64,000 bases of DNA from Corallococcus exercitus (GTDB lineage Bacteria; Myxococcota; Myxococcia; Myxococcales; Myxococcaceae). The translations under genes and the position numbers were made by a program. Under the pieces are notes generated by a model. It saw only the letters and a list, made by a program, of their open reading frames with translations, searched no databases and was not told the origin of the DNA. Where the stretch lies: positions 1 through 64,000 of the forward strand of contig NZ_RAVW01000002.1 in NCBI RefSeq assembly GCF_003611585.1, in the 5' to 3' direction. Of the stretch, positions 50,180-59,055 are shown piece by piece; positions within the stretch are counted from its first letter, which is position 1; each line of letters starts with the position of its first letter.

Positions 50180-51823
50180 TCAGGAGGCGGCGGCCTGGGG
50201 CTGCCGGGGCGCCTCGAGCGTGGCGTCGGTGTCGCCCCGGGGCAGCTCGCGGGCGGCGGGGATGAAGGTCATGGCGCGCTCGGCGAGCGCGGTGATGGTG
50301 AGAGAGGGATTGACGCCCGGGTTGGCGGAGATGGCCGCGCCATCCACCACATACAGCCCCTCATAGCCATACAAGCGGTGGCGTGAGTCGATGGCGCCTG
50401 TCTTTGGCGAGTCCCCCATGCACGCGCCGCCCAGGATGTGCGCGGTGGTGGGGATGCCCATGAGCGTCTCGCTGACCATGGTCATGGGGTAGCCATCCAG
50501 CTTGTCGGACACGCGCTTCGCCAGGTCGAAGGCCTCCGGCATGTTCGCGGTGGGCGCGGGGCCCTCCTGCAGGCCGGTGGTGAGGCCGGAGCGGAAGCCG
50601 GTGGTGAGCGCGCGGCCCCGGCGCATGCGCAGGTGGCCCTCCATGGTGCGCATGTACAGGAGGATCATCGTGCGGCGCGCGAAGTCCGGGACGAACCACG
50701 CCTGGAGGAAGCGCAGGGGCTTTCGCGCGAGCAGGCCCACCAGGCGGGCCACGCGCGTCCACGCGGTGGCGCCGGGGACGTGGGGCGCCATGAGCAGGCG
50801 GAAGAAGCCGGAGCCCTCCGGGTAGCGCACGGGCTCCAGGTGCGAGTGCTCATCGGTGTGGAGGATGGACCCGATGGCGATGCCCCGGGACAGGTCGCGA
50901 GCCTTCTGCTTGTTGCCGCTGACGATGCCGATGAGCGCCTCGGAGTTGGTGCGCACGCCGTCGCCCACGCGCTCGGAGAGGTTCGGCAGCCCGTCCTTCG
51001 CGTCCTTGAGCTTGAGCAACAGGTCCATGGTGCCCAGCACGCCGCCCGCGAAGATGACGTGCTTCGCGGTGAAGCGGCGCGTCTTCCGGAAGAAGCCGGT
51101 GCCCTCTTTCGCCGTCACCTCGTAGCCGTCGCCGCCCGGCAGGGGGCGCACCCACGTCACCTCCGTGTCCGCGTGGAGGGTGAGGCCGCGCTTCTCCGCG
51201 AAGTAGAGGTAGTTCTTGTCGAGCGTGTTCTTGGCGTTGTTGCGGCAGCCCAGCATGCAGCCGCCGCACGCGTTGCAGCCGGTGCGGTCCGGGCCCTCGC
51301 CGTTGAAGTAGGGGTCCTTCACGGTGACGCCGGGCTCGCCGAAGTAGATGGCCACGGAGGTGGCCTGGAAGTCCGTGCGGCCCAGGTCCTGGCCCACTTC
51401 CTTGAGCACCTGGTCGGGGTACGTGGTGAGCGGGTTGACGGTGGCGCCCAGCATGCGGCGCGCGGTCGCGTAGTGCGGCGCGAGCTCCTCCTTCCACGGC
51501 GCCAGATGGCCCCAGGAGGAGGCGTCGAAGAAGTCGTCCTTCGGGATGGGCAGCGTGTTGGCGTAGACCAGCGAGCCGCCGCCCACGCCGACGCCGGACA
51601 GCACGGTGACGTGGCGGAAGAAGGTCATCTTGAAGAGGCCGCGCCACCCGAGCTGGGGCATCCACAGCCAGCGCTTCAGGTTCCAGTTGGACCTGGGGAA
51701 GTCCTGGCCCTGGAGGCGCCGGCCCTTCTCCAGCATCACCACGCGATAGCCCTTCTCGACGAGCCGCAACGCGCTGACGCTGCCGCCAAACCCCGAGCCG
51801 ATGATGAGCCAGTCGCAGTCCAT
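50180..51823 (-). CDS. GMC-type FAD oxidoreductase, cholesterol-oxidase-like
   Basis: 547 aa. N-terminal FAD dinucleotide motif GSGFGGS with a Glu at the end of strand 2 (VVMLEKG), GVGVGGGSLVYAN typical of GMC enzymes, a Cys cluster CNACGGCMLGC followed by RNNAKN, and a C-terminal GMC active-site block HILGGACMG ... VVDGAAISANPGVNPSLTITALAERA. The Cys-rich insertion and length match ChoD-type cholesterol/steroid oxidoreductases rather than choline or glucose oxidases. Substrate (a sterol or alcohol) is inferred only. ATG 51823; no signal peptide. Single gene. Confidence 0.9.
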   Translation of the reverse strand: MDCDWLIIGSGFGGSVSALRLVEKGYRVVMLEKGRRLQGQDFPRSNWNLKRWLWMPQLGWRGLFKMTFFRHVTVLSGVGVGGGSLVYANTLPIPKDDFFDASSWGHLAPWKEELAPHYATARRMLGATVNPLTTYPDQVLKEVGQDLGRTDFQATSVAIYFGEPGVTVKDPYFNGEGPDRTGCNACGGCMLGCRNNAKNTLDKNYLYFAEKRGLTLHADTEVTWVRPLPGGDGYEVTAKEGTGFFRKTRRFTAKHVIFAGGVLGTMDLLLKLKDAKDGLPNLSERVGDGVRTNSEALIGIVSGNKQKARDLSRGIAIGSILHTDEHSHLEPVRYPEGSGFFRLLMAPHVPGATAWTRVARLVGLLARKPLRFLQAWFVPDFARRTMILLYMRTMEGHLRMRRGRALTTGFRSGLTTGLQEGPAPTANMPEAFDLAKRVSDKLDGYPMTMVSETLMGIPTTAHILGGACMGDSPKTGAIDSRHRLYGYEGLYVVDGAAISANPGVNPSLTITALAERAMTFIPAARELPRGDTDATLEAPRQPQAAAS

Positions 51824-51925
51824 GACGTCCTCTCCGTCCCCCTGGGCGCGCGAGTCCCCCGCGCCAGGAGGTCCGCACTCTATGCCACGAGCGCGGGCCG
51901 TCCTCGCGGGACCTGTCGCACGCCC

Positions 51926-52450
51926 TCAGGAGCGGGCCGGCGCGGCCTGGCGCTTCGTGGCCTGCTTCCTCGCCCGGCGTGCGGCGGGCGTGTTGGCGAC
52001 GAACTGGCGGCCCGCCTTCGAGCCCGCGCGCTTGCGGCGCTCGGTGGCCTTCTTCTGGGCCGGACTCAGGTGGGCCCAGGCCTTCTTCGGGAGATAACGC
52101 GCGGTGGTCCGCCCGTGGCGGGCGCGGGTGCCGCCGTCCTGGGTGCCCCACTCCTCCTTCGTCCAGGAGGACAGGTGGCGCTGAGCGGTGCCACGTCCGC
52201 CACGGTAGCCGCCGCCGGCCTTCTTGTACTCGGCGGCGAGGAGCTGGGCCTTGCGCGCGCTCCACTGGCCGGCGCGGCCGCCCTTCTCGCCCTTCAGGAT
52301 GCGCTTCTTGAGGCGCTCGCGGAGGGCGGGGTCCGTATACCGGCCGCTGGCGCTGGCGGACGCGTGGCTCTTGCGGGCCGCGCGCTTCGCGGGCGTGGCG
52401 GCGGCGTGCTTGCGGCGGGGCGCGGCGTGGGTCTTCCGACGGCTGGCCAT
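51926..52450 (-). CDS. Basic histone-like protein with DUF5872-type domain
   Basis: 174 aa, pI clearly high. N-terminal tail of Lys/Arg/Ala/His (RRKTHAAPRRKHAA, TPAKRAARKS) like a bacterial H1 tail, then a conserved domain (about 45-155) with YTDPALRERLKKRILKG, GGRAGQWSARKAQLLA, GGGYRGGR, HLSSWTKEEWGTQDG, RYLPKKAWAHLSP and VANTPAARRARK. From memory this is the DUF5872-type domain. Probably binds DNA non-specifically; direct function unknown. ATG 52450 after GGAGGCCCC. Confidence 0.82.
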   Translation of the reverse strand: MASRRKTHAAPRRKHAAATPAKRAARKSHASASASGRYTDPALRERLKKRILKGEKGGRAGQWSARKAQLLAAEYKKAGGGYRGGRGTAQRHLSSWTKEEWGTQDGGTRARHGRTTARYLPKKAWAHLSPAQKKATERRKRAGSKAGRQFVANTPAARRARKQATKRQAAPARS

Positions 52451-52542
52451 GGGGCCTCCTTTGCTTGGGACAAAGGTACGGACGCCCGCACGGGGTGCCT
52501 CTCGCGCCCCGCTGCCTGCTCGCCGTTGGAGCCGGGTGGACG

Positions 52543-52734
52543 CTACGTGGGCGCGGCGCCGGGCTCGCGGGGGCGGAACAGCGAGCACGCGCGCACCGGC
52601 TGGGGCGCGTACTTCTGGGGCAGCAGCGGGCACATGATGAAGGTGGAGGTCCGCGTCTGGACGTAGCGGGGCGGCGCGGCGCAGCGATGGCAGAGGCTGT
52701 CCGGGAACGGCAGCGGATCCGGGGGCGGCGTCAT
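52543..52734 (-). CDS. Small four-Cys protein (putative zinc ribbon)
   Basis: 63 aa. Carries CHRC near residue 15, a lone Cys in IMCPLLP and a Cys in RACSLFRP: four Cys spaced as a small metal-binding fold. Third codon positions are nearly all G or C, as in real genes here, although it is below usual length limits. The ATG at 52734 (or 52749) has no obvious ribosome site. It lies between the basic protein gene and the divergent GH31 gene. Function unknown. Confidence 0.6.
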   Translation of the reverse strand: MTPPPDPLPFPDSLCHRCAAPPRYVQTRTSTFIMCPLLPQKYAPQPVRACSLFRPREPGAAPT

Positions 52735-52808
52735 GGCAGTGGACAGCATGGCACGGGCCCGGAAGGAAAGGCGGGTGCGGGCCGCGCGCGCTCCCTAAAT
52801 TGCGAGGC

Positions 52809-55199
52809 ATGCACGTCGCTGACGCCCACGTCGAACCCTACCGGCTGCGCCTGTCCGGCCGGCACGCCGTCCTGGAGGTGTCGTGTCCGCTGCCCGGGGT
52901 GCTGCGGCTGCGGCACTCGCCGGTGTCGTCGGAGGTCGGCTTCCTCCATCCCGAGCTGCCCGGCAAGCGTTCCTGGTCCGTCATCGCGGAAGGCGGCCAG
53001 GCGCTGACGGTGGAGCGCGACGGAGACCGGGTGCGCGTGGAGGCGGAGGGCGTGTCCCTGGAGGTGGACGTGGAGTCGGGGACGTGGCGCTTCCGGGACG
53101 CGCGGGGACGGGAGCTGGCGCGCTGCGTGGACGTGTCCGGGGAGGTGCAGGCCGCGTATCCGATGAGCCGGCAGCGCGCGCGGCTGGCGCTGCGGGCGCC
53201 TGAAGGGGAGCGCTACCTGGGCTTCGGGGAGAAGGTGGGGCCGCTGGACAAGCGCGGCATGCACTTCACGTTCTGGAACACGGACGTGGTGCCGCACCAC
53301 CCGGACACGGATCCGCTCTACCAATCCATTCCGTTCTTCGTGGGCCTGCGCGAGGGCGTGGCGTGGGGGTTCTTCCTGGACGAGTCGTGGCGCTCGGAGG
53401 TGGACGTGGCGCTCGCGCACGCGTCGCGGGTGGCGTGGGAGTCGTGGGGGCCGGAGCTGGACTGCTACCTGTTCGCGGGGCCGGGCGTGGCGGACGTGGT
53501 GCAACGGTACGCGGCGCTGACGGGGCGGCCTCCCCTGCCCCCGCTGTGGAGCCTGGGCGCGCAGCAGAGCCGCTGGGGCTACGAGAACGCGGACGACATC
53601 CGGGGCGTCATCCAGGGCTACCGGCAGCGGGGCCTGCCGCTGGACTGCGTGTATCTCGATATCGATTACATGGATGGGTACAAGGTCTGGACCTGGGACG
53701 GGGCGCGCTACCCGGATCCCGCGGGCCTGGTGCGCGAGGCCGCGGCGCAAGGCGTGCGGCTGGTGCCCATCATCGACCCGGCGTTGAAGCTGGAGCCGGG
53801 CTGGAGCGTGTACGAGGAGGCGAAGGCGCGCGACTACCTGGTGCGCTACGACCGGGGTGGCGTGCTGGTGGGCGAGGTGTGGCCCCGGCCCGCGGTGTTC
53901 CCGGACCTGACGCGGCCGGAGGTGCAGCGCTGGTGGGGCGGCCTGCACCGCGACTTCGTGGCGCTGGGCATGGCGGGGTTCTGGAATGACATGAACGAGC
54001 CGTCCTGCTTCGCGGTGCAGCCGGACGTGGGCATCCTCACGCTGACGAGCGAGCGTTCCGAGGGCGTGGGCAAGGTGGAGGGCAACACGCTGCCCTACGA
54101 CGCCCGGCACGGGGACAAGCGGCACCTGGAGGTGCACAACGTCTACGCGCTGGGCATGGTGAAGGGCGCGTTCGAGGCCCTGCGCGAGCTGCGCACGGAG
54201 GCCCGGCCATTCCTGCTGACGCGGGCGGGGTTCGCGGGCATCCAGCGCTACTCGGCGGTGTGGACGGGGGACAACTCCAGCCACTGGACGCAACTGGAGA
54301 CGTCCTTGCCCATGTTGATGGGATTGGGCCTGGCGGCGGTGGCGTTCACGGGGGTGGACATCCCGGGCTTCATCGGCCGGGCGAACGGCGAGCTGCTGGT
54401 GCGCTGGATGCAAACGGGCACGTTCTACCCGCTGATGCGCAACCACGCGGGCAAGGGCACGTCGCCGCAGGAGCCGTGGCGATACGGCGAGCCGTATCTG
54501 TCATTGGCGCGAGCGGCGCTGGAGCGGAGATACCGGCTGTTGCCCACGCTGTACACGCTGATGCACGAGGCGTCGGAGACAGGGATTGCGCCGCTGCGGC
54601 CGCTGCTGATGGAGGCGCCTGGGGACGCGGAGGCGGCGGGAGCGTTTGATCAGTTCCTGTTCGGGAAGGACCTGCTGGTGGCGCCGGTGGTGCGGCCCGG
54701 ACAGACGAAGCGGCTGGCGTATCTGCCGGCGGGCGCATGGCTGGAGTGGCCGGGGCTGGAGCGGACGGGAGCGGTGCTCGAGGGAGGACAGCACGTCATC
54801 GCGGACGGGCCCCTGGACACGGTGCCGGTGTGGCTGCGCGCGGGAGGCGCGGTGGCGCTGACACGGCCCGCGCTGCACACCACGGACGCGAACTGGAAGC
54901 ACCTGGAGTGGCACGTGCACGCGGCGCCGCAGGTGCACGGCCAACTGTACGAGGACGCCGGAGACGGCTACGGCGAGTCACGGCTCACGGTGCTGCGCGG
55001 CGGTGTGACGGGCGGCGTGCTGCGCTTGGAGCGGAGCGAGACGGGAGCGCTGCCCCGTGTCCGGACGGAGGAGACCCTCCGCGTGTATGGCTTGGAGTCC
55101 GTGAAACAGGTCACGGGGGCGCGTGCACACCGTTTCGAGAACGGCGTGCTGGAGCTTCGGGTCTCCGCGGACTGGACCCGGCTGGACGTGACGCCGTAG
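52809..55199 (+). CDS. GH31 alpha-glucosidase
   Basis: 796 aa, within the family's usual range. Hydrolyses terminal alpha-glucosidic bonds by retention. N-terminal beta domain (galactose-mutarotase-like, about 1-225), then a TIM barrel with GAQQSRWGYEN, LDIDYMDG, the nucleophile Asp394 in GFWNDMNEP and the acid/base Asp488 in WTGDNSSHW, followed by MRNHAGKGTSPQEPW and C-terminal beta domains. No signal peptide, so cytoplasmic use of maltose-type oligosaccharides is likely. ATG 52809 is preferred; a TTG 9 nt earlier is possible. Stands alone. Confidence 0.94.
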   Translation: MHVADAHVEPYRLRLSGRHAVLEVSCPLPGVLRLRHSPVSSEVGFLHPELPGKRSWSVIAEGGQALTVERDGDRVRVEAEGVSLEVDVESGTWRFRDARGRELARCVDVSGEVQAAYPMSRQRARLALRAPEGERYLGFGEKVGPLDKRGMHFTFWNTDVVPHHPDTDPLYQSIPFFVGLREGVAWGFFLDESWRSEVDVALAHASRVAWESWGPELDCYLFAGPGVADVVQRYAALTGRPPLPPLWSLGAQQSRWGYENADDIRGVIQGYRQRGLPLDCVYLDIDYMDGYKVWTWDGARYPDPAGLVREAAAQGVRLVPIIDPALKLEPGWSVYEEAKARDYLVRYDRGGVLVGEVWPRPAVFPDLTRPEVQRWWGGLHRDFVALGMAGFWNDMNEPSCFAVQPDVGILTLTSERSEGVGKVEGNTLPYDARHGDKRHLEVHNVYALGMVKGAFEALRELRTEARPFLLTRAGFAGIQRYSAVWTGDNSSHWTQLETSLPMLMGLGLAAVAFTGVDIPGFIGRANGELLVRWMQTGTFYPLMRNHAGKGTSPQEPWRYGEPYLSLARAALERRYRLLPTLYTLMHEASETGIAPLRPLLMEAPGDAEAAGAFDQFLFGKDLLVAPVVRPGQTKRLAYLPAGAWLEWPGLERTGAVLEGGQHVIADGPLDTVPVWLRAGGAVALTRPALHTTDANWKHLEWHVHAAPQVHGQLYEDAGDGYGESRLTVLRGGVTGGVLRLERSETGALPRVRTEETLRVYGLESVKQVTGARAHRFENGVLELRVSADWTRLDVTP

Positions 55200-55387
55200 G
55201 TCAGCTGAGGGTCCGTTGTGCAGGCTCGGCTGGCCTGGGAGCAGGCGTTCGACGTACCCGTGAGGAGGCCTGAGACACCGGGAAAGGCCTGTCCGTGACA
55301 ATGCGTGAATCAAAGGGTTGCGCGCACGCGTGCGACTGAGCACGACTCAGACGACATGGCTGAGCACGCGCGACAGGGACGGAGGGA

Positions 55388-58300
55388 GTGAGAGACGCCG
55401 TAAGACAGCTCCTCACCGCGCCGCGCTCCCGGACCGCGCGGTTCTCCGTGGCGGTTGTCGCCGCCCTGGTCAGCACCGTCCTCTCCACGTTGCTCGAGCC
55501 CTGGGTGGGCGGGCACTTCTTCGTCGTGCCGCTCAGCGGCGTCATCCTCAGCGCCCTGTATGGCGGTGTTGGCGCGGGTCTGGTGACGACCGTGCTGAAC
55601 GTCGCCGGCTTCGTGCTCCTGCCCTACTTCCCGATGGTCGCGACCCGCCCTCCCCTGCTGGAGGACTTCCTCCGGGCGCTCGTCTTCGTCGTGGTGGCGG
55701 CCCTGCTGTCCTGGGTCGGCGCGGCGCTGAGGGACTCCTACCTCCGCAACGAACAGGCCCGGCTTGAAGCGGAGCAAGCCCGCTCGGAGGTCGAGCGTAC
55801 GAGCGCCGCCCGGTGGGCCGCGGACGAGGCGCGGCGGGTGGCCGACGCGCGGCTCATCGAAGTGCTCGAGCGGATGTCCGATGCCTCCTTCACGCTCGAT
55901 GCGGACTGGCGCTTCCTGTACGTCAACCGGGAGGGCGAGCACGTGATGGGCCTCCCTCGCGAGTCCCTCGTGGGCCGACGCCTGTGGGACGTGTTCCCGG
56001 CCACCCTGGGCTCGGCCTTCGAGCGCTACTACCGGCAGGTCATCGAGACGCAGCAGCCCGTCGAGTTCGTCGAGTTCTATCCGCCGTTCCAGGCCTACTT
56101 CGAGGCGCGGGTGTTCCCGGTGCAGGACGGCATCTCCGTCTTCTTCCGCGACGTGACGGCCCCACGGCGGGCGCAGCAGTCCCTGCGGGAGAGCGAGGCG
56201 CGCTTCCGCTCGCTCGTCCTCGCCATCGCGCAGGTGGTCTGGACGACCAGCGCGGAGGGCCTCATCGAGGAGGACAGCGCGAGCTGGCGGGCCTTCACCG
56301 GCCAGACGTTCGAGGAGATGAAGGGCTACGGGTGGCTCAACGCGCTGCATCCGGACGACCGGGCGCAGGCGGCGAGCGTCTGGAAGGAGGCGCTGGCCCG
56401 CCGCGGTCTCTACGAGGTGGAATACCGCGTGCGCAGGCCCGACGGCACCTACACCCCGGTGCTCGCGCGCGCGGCACCCGTCCTCAACGCGGATGGGAGC
56501 ATCCGCGAGTGGATGGGCACCAACACGGACATCACCGAGCGCAGGCGGGCCGCCGCCGTGCAGACGGTCCTGGTGGAGGCAGGACGGCTGCTGTCGGAGT
56601 CGCTCGACCCTCATGTGATCGCGAAGTCCATCGTCCAGCTCGCGTCCGAGCAGCTCGCGGACCACGGGGTGCTGGACCTGCTGGACGCCAGGACGGGCCG
56701 CCTGGAGCGGATGGCCGTCTTCACGCCGGACCCCACGCTGCGCCCGCTCCTCGATGAGGCGCTCCCGCCGACGCCCGACCTGGACGCGCACAACCCTGCG
56801 GCCGAGGCGCTGCGGAGCGGCAGCCCCAGGCTCCTGACGGTCACCCCGGAGGTCCGCCAACGCCTCGCCGGCACCCAGCGGCAGCGCGAGGCACTCGCCC
56901 GGTTGGATCCACGGAGCGTGGCGCTCGTCCCGCTGATCGTGCGCGACCGCAAGGTGGGGCTGCTGTCGCTGGGCTGGACGGGGCGGGTGCGGCAGCCCAC
57001 CGGGGACGACCTGAGCGTCGTGATGGCGGTCGCGGACCGGGCCGCGCTCGCGCTGGAGCAGGCGCGGCTCCACGAGGAGCTGCGGCAAAGCGAGGCGCGG
57101 CTCCACGCCATCGTGGAGAACTCGCCCGCCGCCATCTTCCTCAAGAGCATGACGGGCGAGTACCTCCTCGTGAACCGCCGCTTCACGGAGGTGACGGGCG
57201 GCATCACGGGCAGCCCCCTCGGGCGCACGGACGAGGAGTTCCTGTCGTCGGCCATCGCGACGGCGGTGCGCGCGAACGACCAGGAGGTGCTCCACCACGG
57301 GCGGGTCGTGGAGCGCGAAGAGGTGGTCCCCATGCCGGGCGGCGAGCAGCGCACCTACCTCTCCATCAAGTTCCCGCTCTTCGACGCGCAGGGGCACGCG
57401 TTCGCGGTGGGCGGCATCGCCACGGACATCACCGAGCGAAAGCAGGCCGAGGCCCAGCTGCGCCGGTACGCGGAGCGCCTGGAGGCGCTGCACGCCATCG
57501 ACCGGGCCATCCTCCAGGCCGTCTCCCTGCAGGACGTCGCGCGCACCGCGCTCTCCTCCCTGCGCCGGCTCGTCGGGTGCGACGAGGCCAGCCTGCTCAT
57601 CATCGAGCCGGGCGCGGAGGTCTCCCGCTGGACCGTGAGCGCCGAGGCCCCGGAGGCCCTGCGCCACGAGCGCCTCCGCTCCGCCAGCGATGCGTCCCCA
57701 CGGGAGCGCCCTCATTGGCTGGAGCTGCCGCTCACGCTGGGAGGGGGCCGCCAGGGGGCCCTCCAGCTCACGAGCACGCGCGAGGAGGCCTTCGACGGCA
57801 TGGCCACCCAGGTGGCCGAAGAGGTGGCGGCCCAGGTGGCCATCGCCCTGGAGCAGGGACGGCTGCGCCGCGAGCTCGAGTTGCACGCCAGCGGCCTGGA
57901 GGCGCAGGTGACCGCGCGCACCACGGAGCTGCAGGAGGCGAACGCCCAGCTGGAGGCCTTCAGCTATTCGGTGTCGCATGACCTGCGCGCGCCGCTGCGC
58001 GGCATCGACGGCTTCCTGCGGCTCGTCGAGGAGGACGTGGCCGGGGCCCTCTCCGAGCGCGGGCGGGGCTACCTGGCCCGCGTGCGCGCGGCGGCCGGCC
58101 GCATGGGGCAGCTCATCGACGATCTGCTCAAGCTGTCGCGGCTGTCGCGCGCGCCGCTGGAGCGGGGGGACGTGGACGTGAGCAGCCTGGCCGCCTCCGT
58201 GGCCGAGGAGCTGCGGGCGCGCGACCCCACGCGTGCCGTGGAGGTGAGCGTCGCCCCCGGCCTGCGCGCGCGCGCCGACAACCGCCTGCTGCGCGTCGCC

Positions 58301-58603
58301 TTCGAGAACCTGCTCGGCAATGCGTGGAAGTTCACCGGGCGGCGCGAGACGGGGCACATCCAGGTGGGGAAGGCCGACGGCGCGTTCTTCGTTCGGGATG
58401 ACGGCGCGGGCTTCGACATGGCCTACAGCGACAAGCTCTTCGCCCCCTTCCAGCGGCTGCACGACGCCACGGAGTACCCCGGCACCGGGATAGGACTTGC
58501 GACCGTGCAACGCATCGTGAGACGCCACGGCGGACGCCTCTGGACCGAGGCCGCGGTGGATCAGGGTGCGACCTTCTATTTCACCCTCGGAGACAGCCCA
58601 TGA
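55388..58603 (+). CDS. Multi-sensor histidine kinase (TM-PAS-PAS-GAF-PAS-GAF-HK)
   Basis: 1071 aa. N-terminal three to four membrane helices (about 20-115; DUF4118-like), coiled coil, PAS (about 155-265), PAS (about 270-395), GAF (about 400-560), PAS (about 565-690), GAF (about 700-825), then a phytochrome-type kinase: phospho-His in FSYSVSHDLRAPLRGID and ATPase with NLLGNAWKFT, DDGAGFD and GTGIGLATVQ. The SVSHDLRAPL dimerisation type is typical of kinases paired with Rcp1-like receivers, and one follows with an ATGA overlap. GTG start behind GGAGGGA. Signals unknown. Confidence 0.93.
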   Translation: MRDAVRQLLTAPRSRTARFSVAVVAALVSTVLSTLLEPWVGGHFFVVPLSGVILSALYGGVGAGLVTTVLNVAGFVLLPYFPMVATRPPLLEDFLRALVFVVVAALLSWVGAALRDSYLRNEQARLEAEQARSEVERTSAARWAADEARRVADARLIEVLERMSDASFTLDADWRFLYVNREGEHVMGLPRESLVGRRLWDVFPATLGSAFERYYRQVIETQQPVEFVEFYPPFQAYFEARVFPVQDGISVFFRDVTAPRRAQQSLRESEARFRSLVLAIAQVVWTTSAEGLIEEDSASWRAFTGQTFEEMKGYGWLNALHPDDRAQAASVWKEALARRGLYEVEYRVRRPDGTYTPVLARAAPVLNADGSIREWMGTNTDITERRRAAAVQTVLVEAGRLLSESLDPHVIAKSIVQLASEQLADHGVLDLLDARTGRLERMAVFTPDPTLRPLLDEALPPTPDLDAHNPAAEALRSGSPRLLTVTPEVRQRLAGTQRQREALARLDPRSVALVPLIVRDRKVGLLSLGWTGRVRQPTGDDLSVVMAVADRAALALEQARLHEELRQSEARLHAIVENSPAAIFLKSMTGEYLLVNRRFTEVTGGITGSPLGRTDEEFLSSAIATAVRANDQEVLHHGRVVEREEVVPMPGGEQRTYLSIKFPLFDAQGHAFAVGGIATDITERKQAEAQLRRYAERLEALHAIDRAILQAVSLQDVARTALSSLRRLVGCDEASLLIIEPGAEVSRWTVSAEAPEALRHERLRSASDASPRERPHWLELPLTLGGGRQGALQLTSTREEAFDGMATQVAEEVAAQVAIALEQGRLRRELELHASGLEAQVTARTTELQEANAQLEAFSYSVSHDLRAPLRGIDGFLRLVEEDVAGALSERGRGYLARVRAAAGRMGQLIDDLLKLSRLSRAPLERGDVDVSSLAASVAEELRARDPTRAVEVSVAPGLRARADNRLLRVAFENLLGNAWKFTGRRETGHIQVGKADGAFFVRDDGAGFDMAYSDKLFAPFQRLHDATEYPGTGIGLATVQRIVRRHGGRLWTEAAVDQGATFYFTLGDSP

Positions 58604-59055
58604 ATGCCAGGTGCGGCACCATCCTTCTCGTCGAGGACAACGCGGATGACGTGGACCTCACCCTCATCGCCTTCGAGCGCGCGGGGCTGAGCGCCCAGGT
58701 GGTCGTCGCGCGCGACGGCGTGGAGGCGCTCGACTACCTTTTCGGGATGGGGGCCCACGCGGGCCGCGACGTGCGCGAACAGCCGAGGGTGGTCCTCCTG
58801 GACCTGAACCTCCCGAGAGTGAGCGGGCACGAGGTGCTGCAGCGCATGCGCGCCGACCCGCGGACCCGCGAGGTCCCCGTGGTGGTGCTGACCTCCTCGC
58901 TGGAGGAGCGCGACCTGCGTGAGAGCTACCGCCACTTCGCCAACTCCTACGTCCGCAAGCCGGTGAACTTCGACGAGTTCATCGAGGTGACGAAGCAGCT
59001 GGGGGTCTACTGGACCACGCTCAACCGCGCCATGGCCCAGGGCGAGGTGGTGTGA
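58600..59055 (+). CDS. Rcp1-type response regulator
   Basis: 151 aa. Receiver without output domain: LVEDNADDVDLT, acceptor Asp in LLDLNLPRVSG, VLTSS and Lys in VRKPV. The sequence around NADDVDLTLIAFERAGL and the final helix FDEFIEVTKQLGVYW are typical of Rcp1 partners of phytochrome-type kinases. Overlaps its kinase by ATGA and the next kinase by a few nt, so the three genes are translated together. It is the likely phosphate acceptor of the upstream kinase. Confidence 0.95.
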   Translation: MNARCGTILLVEDNADDVDLTLIAFERAGLSAQVVVARDGVEALDYLFGMGAHAGRDVREQPRVVLLDLNLPRVSGHEVLQRMRADPRTREVPVVVLTSSLEERDLRESYRHFANSYVRKPVNFDEFIEVTKQLGVYWTTLNRAMAQGEVV

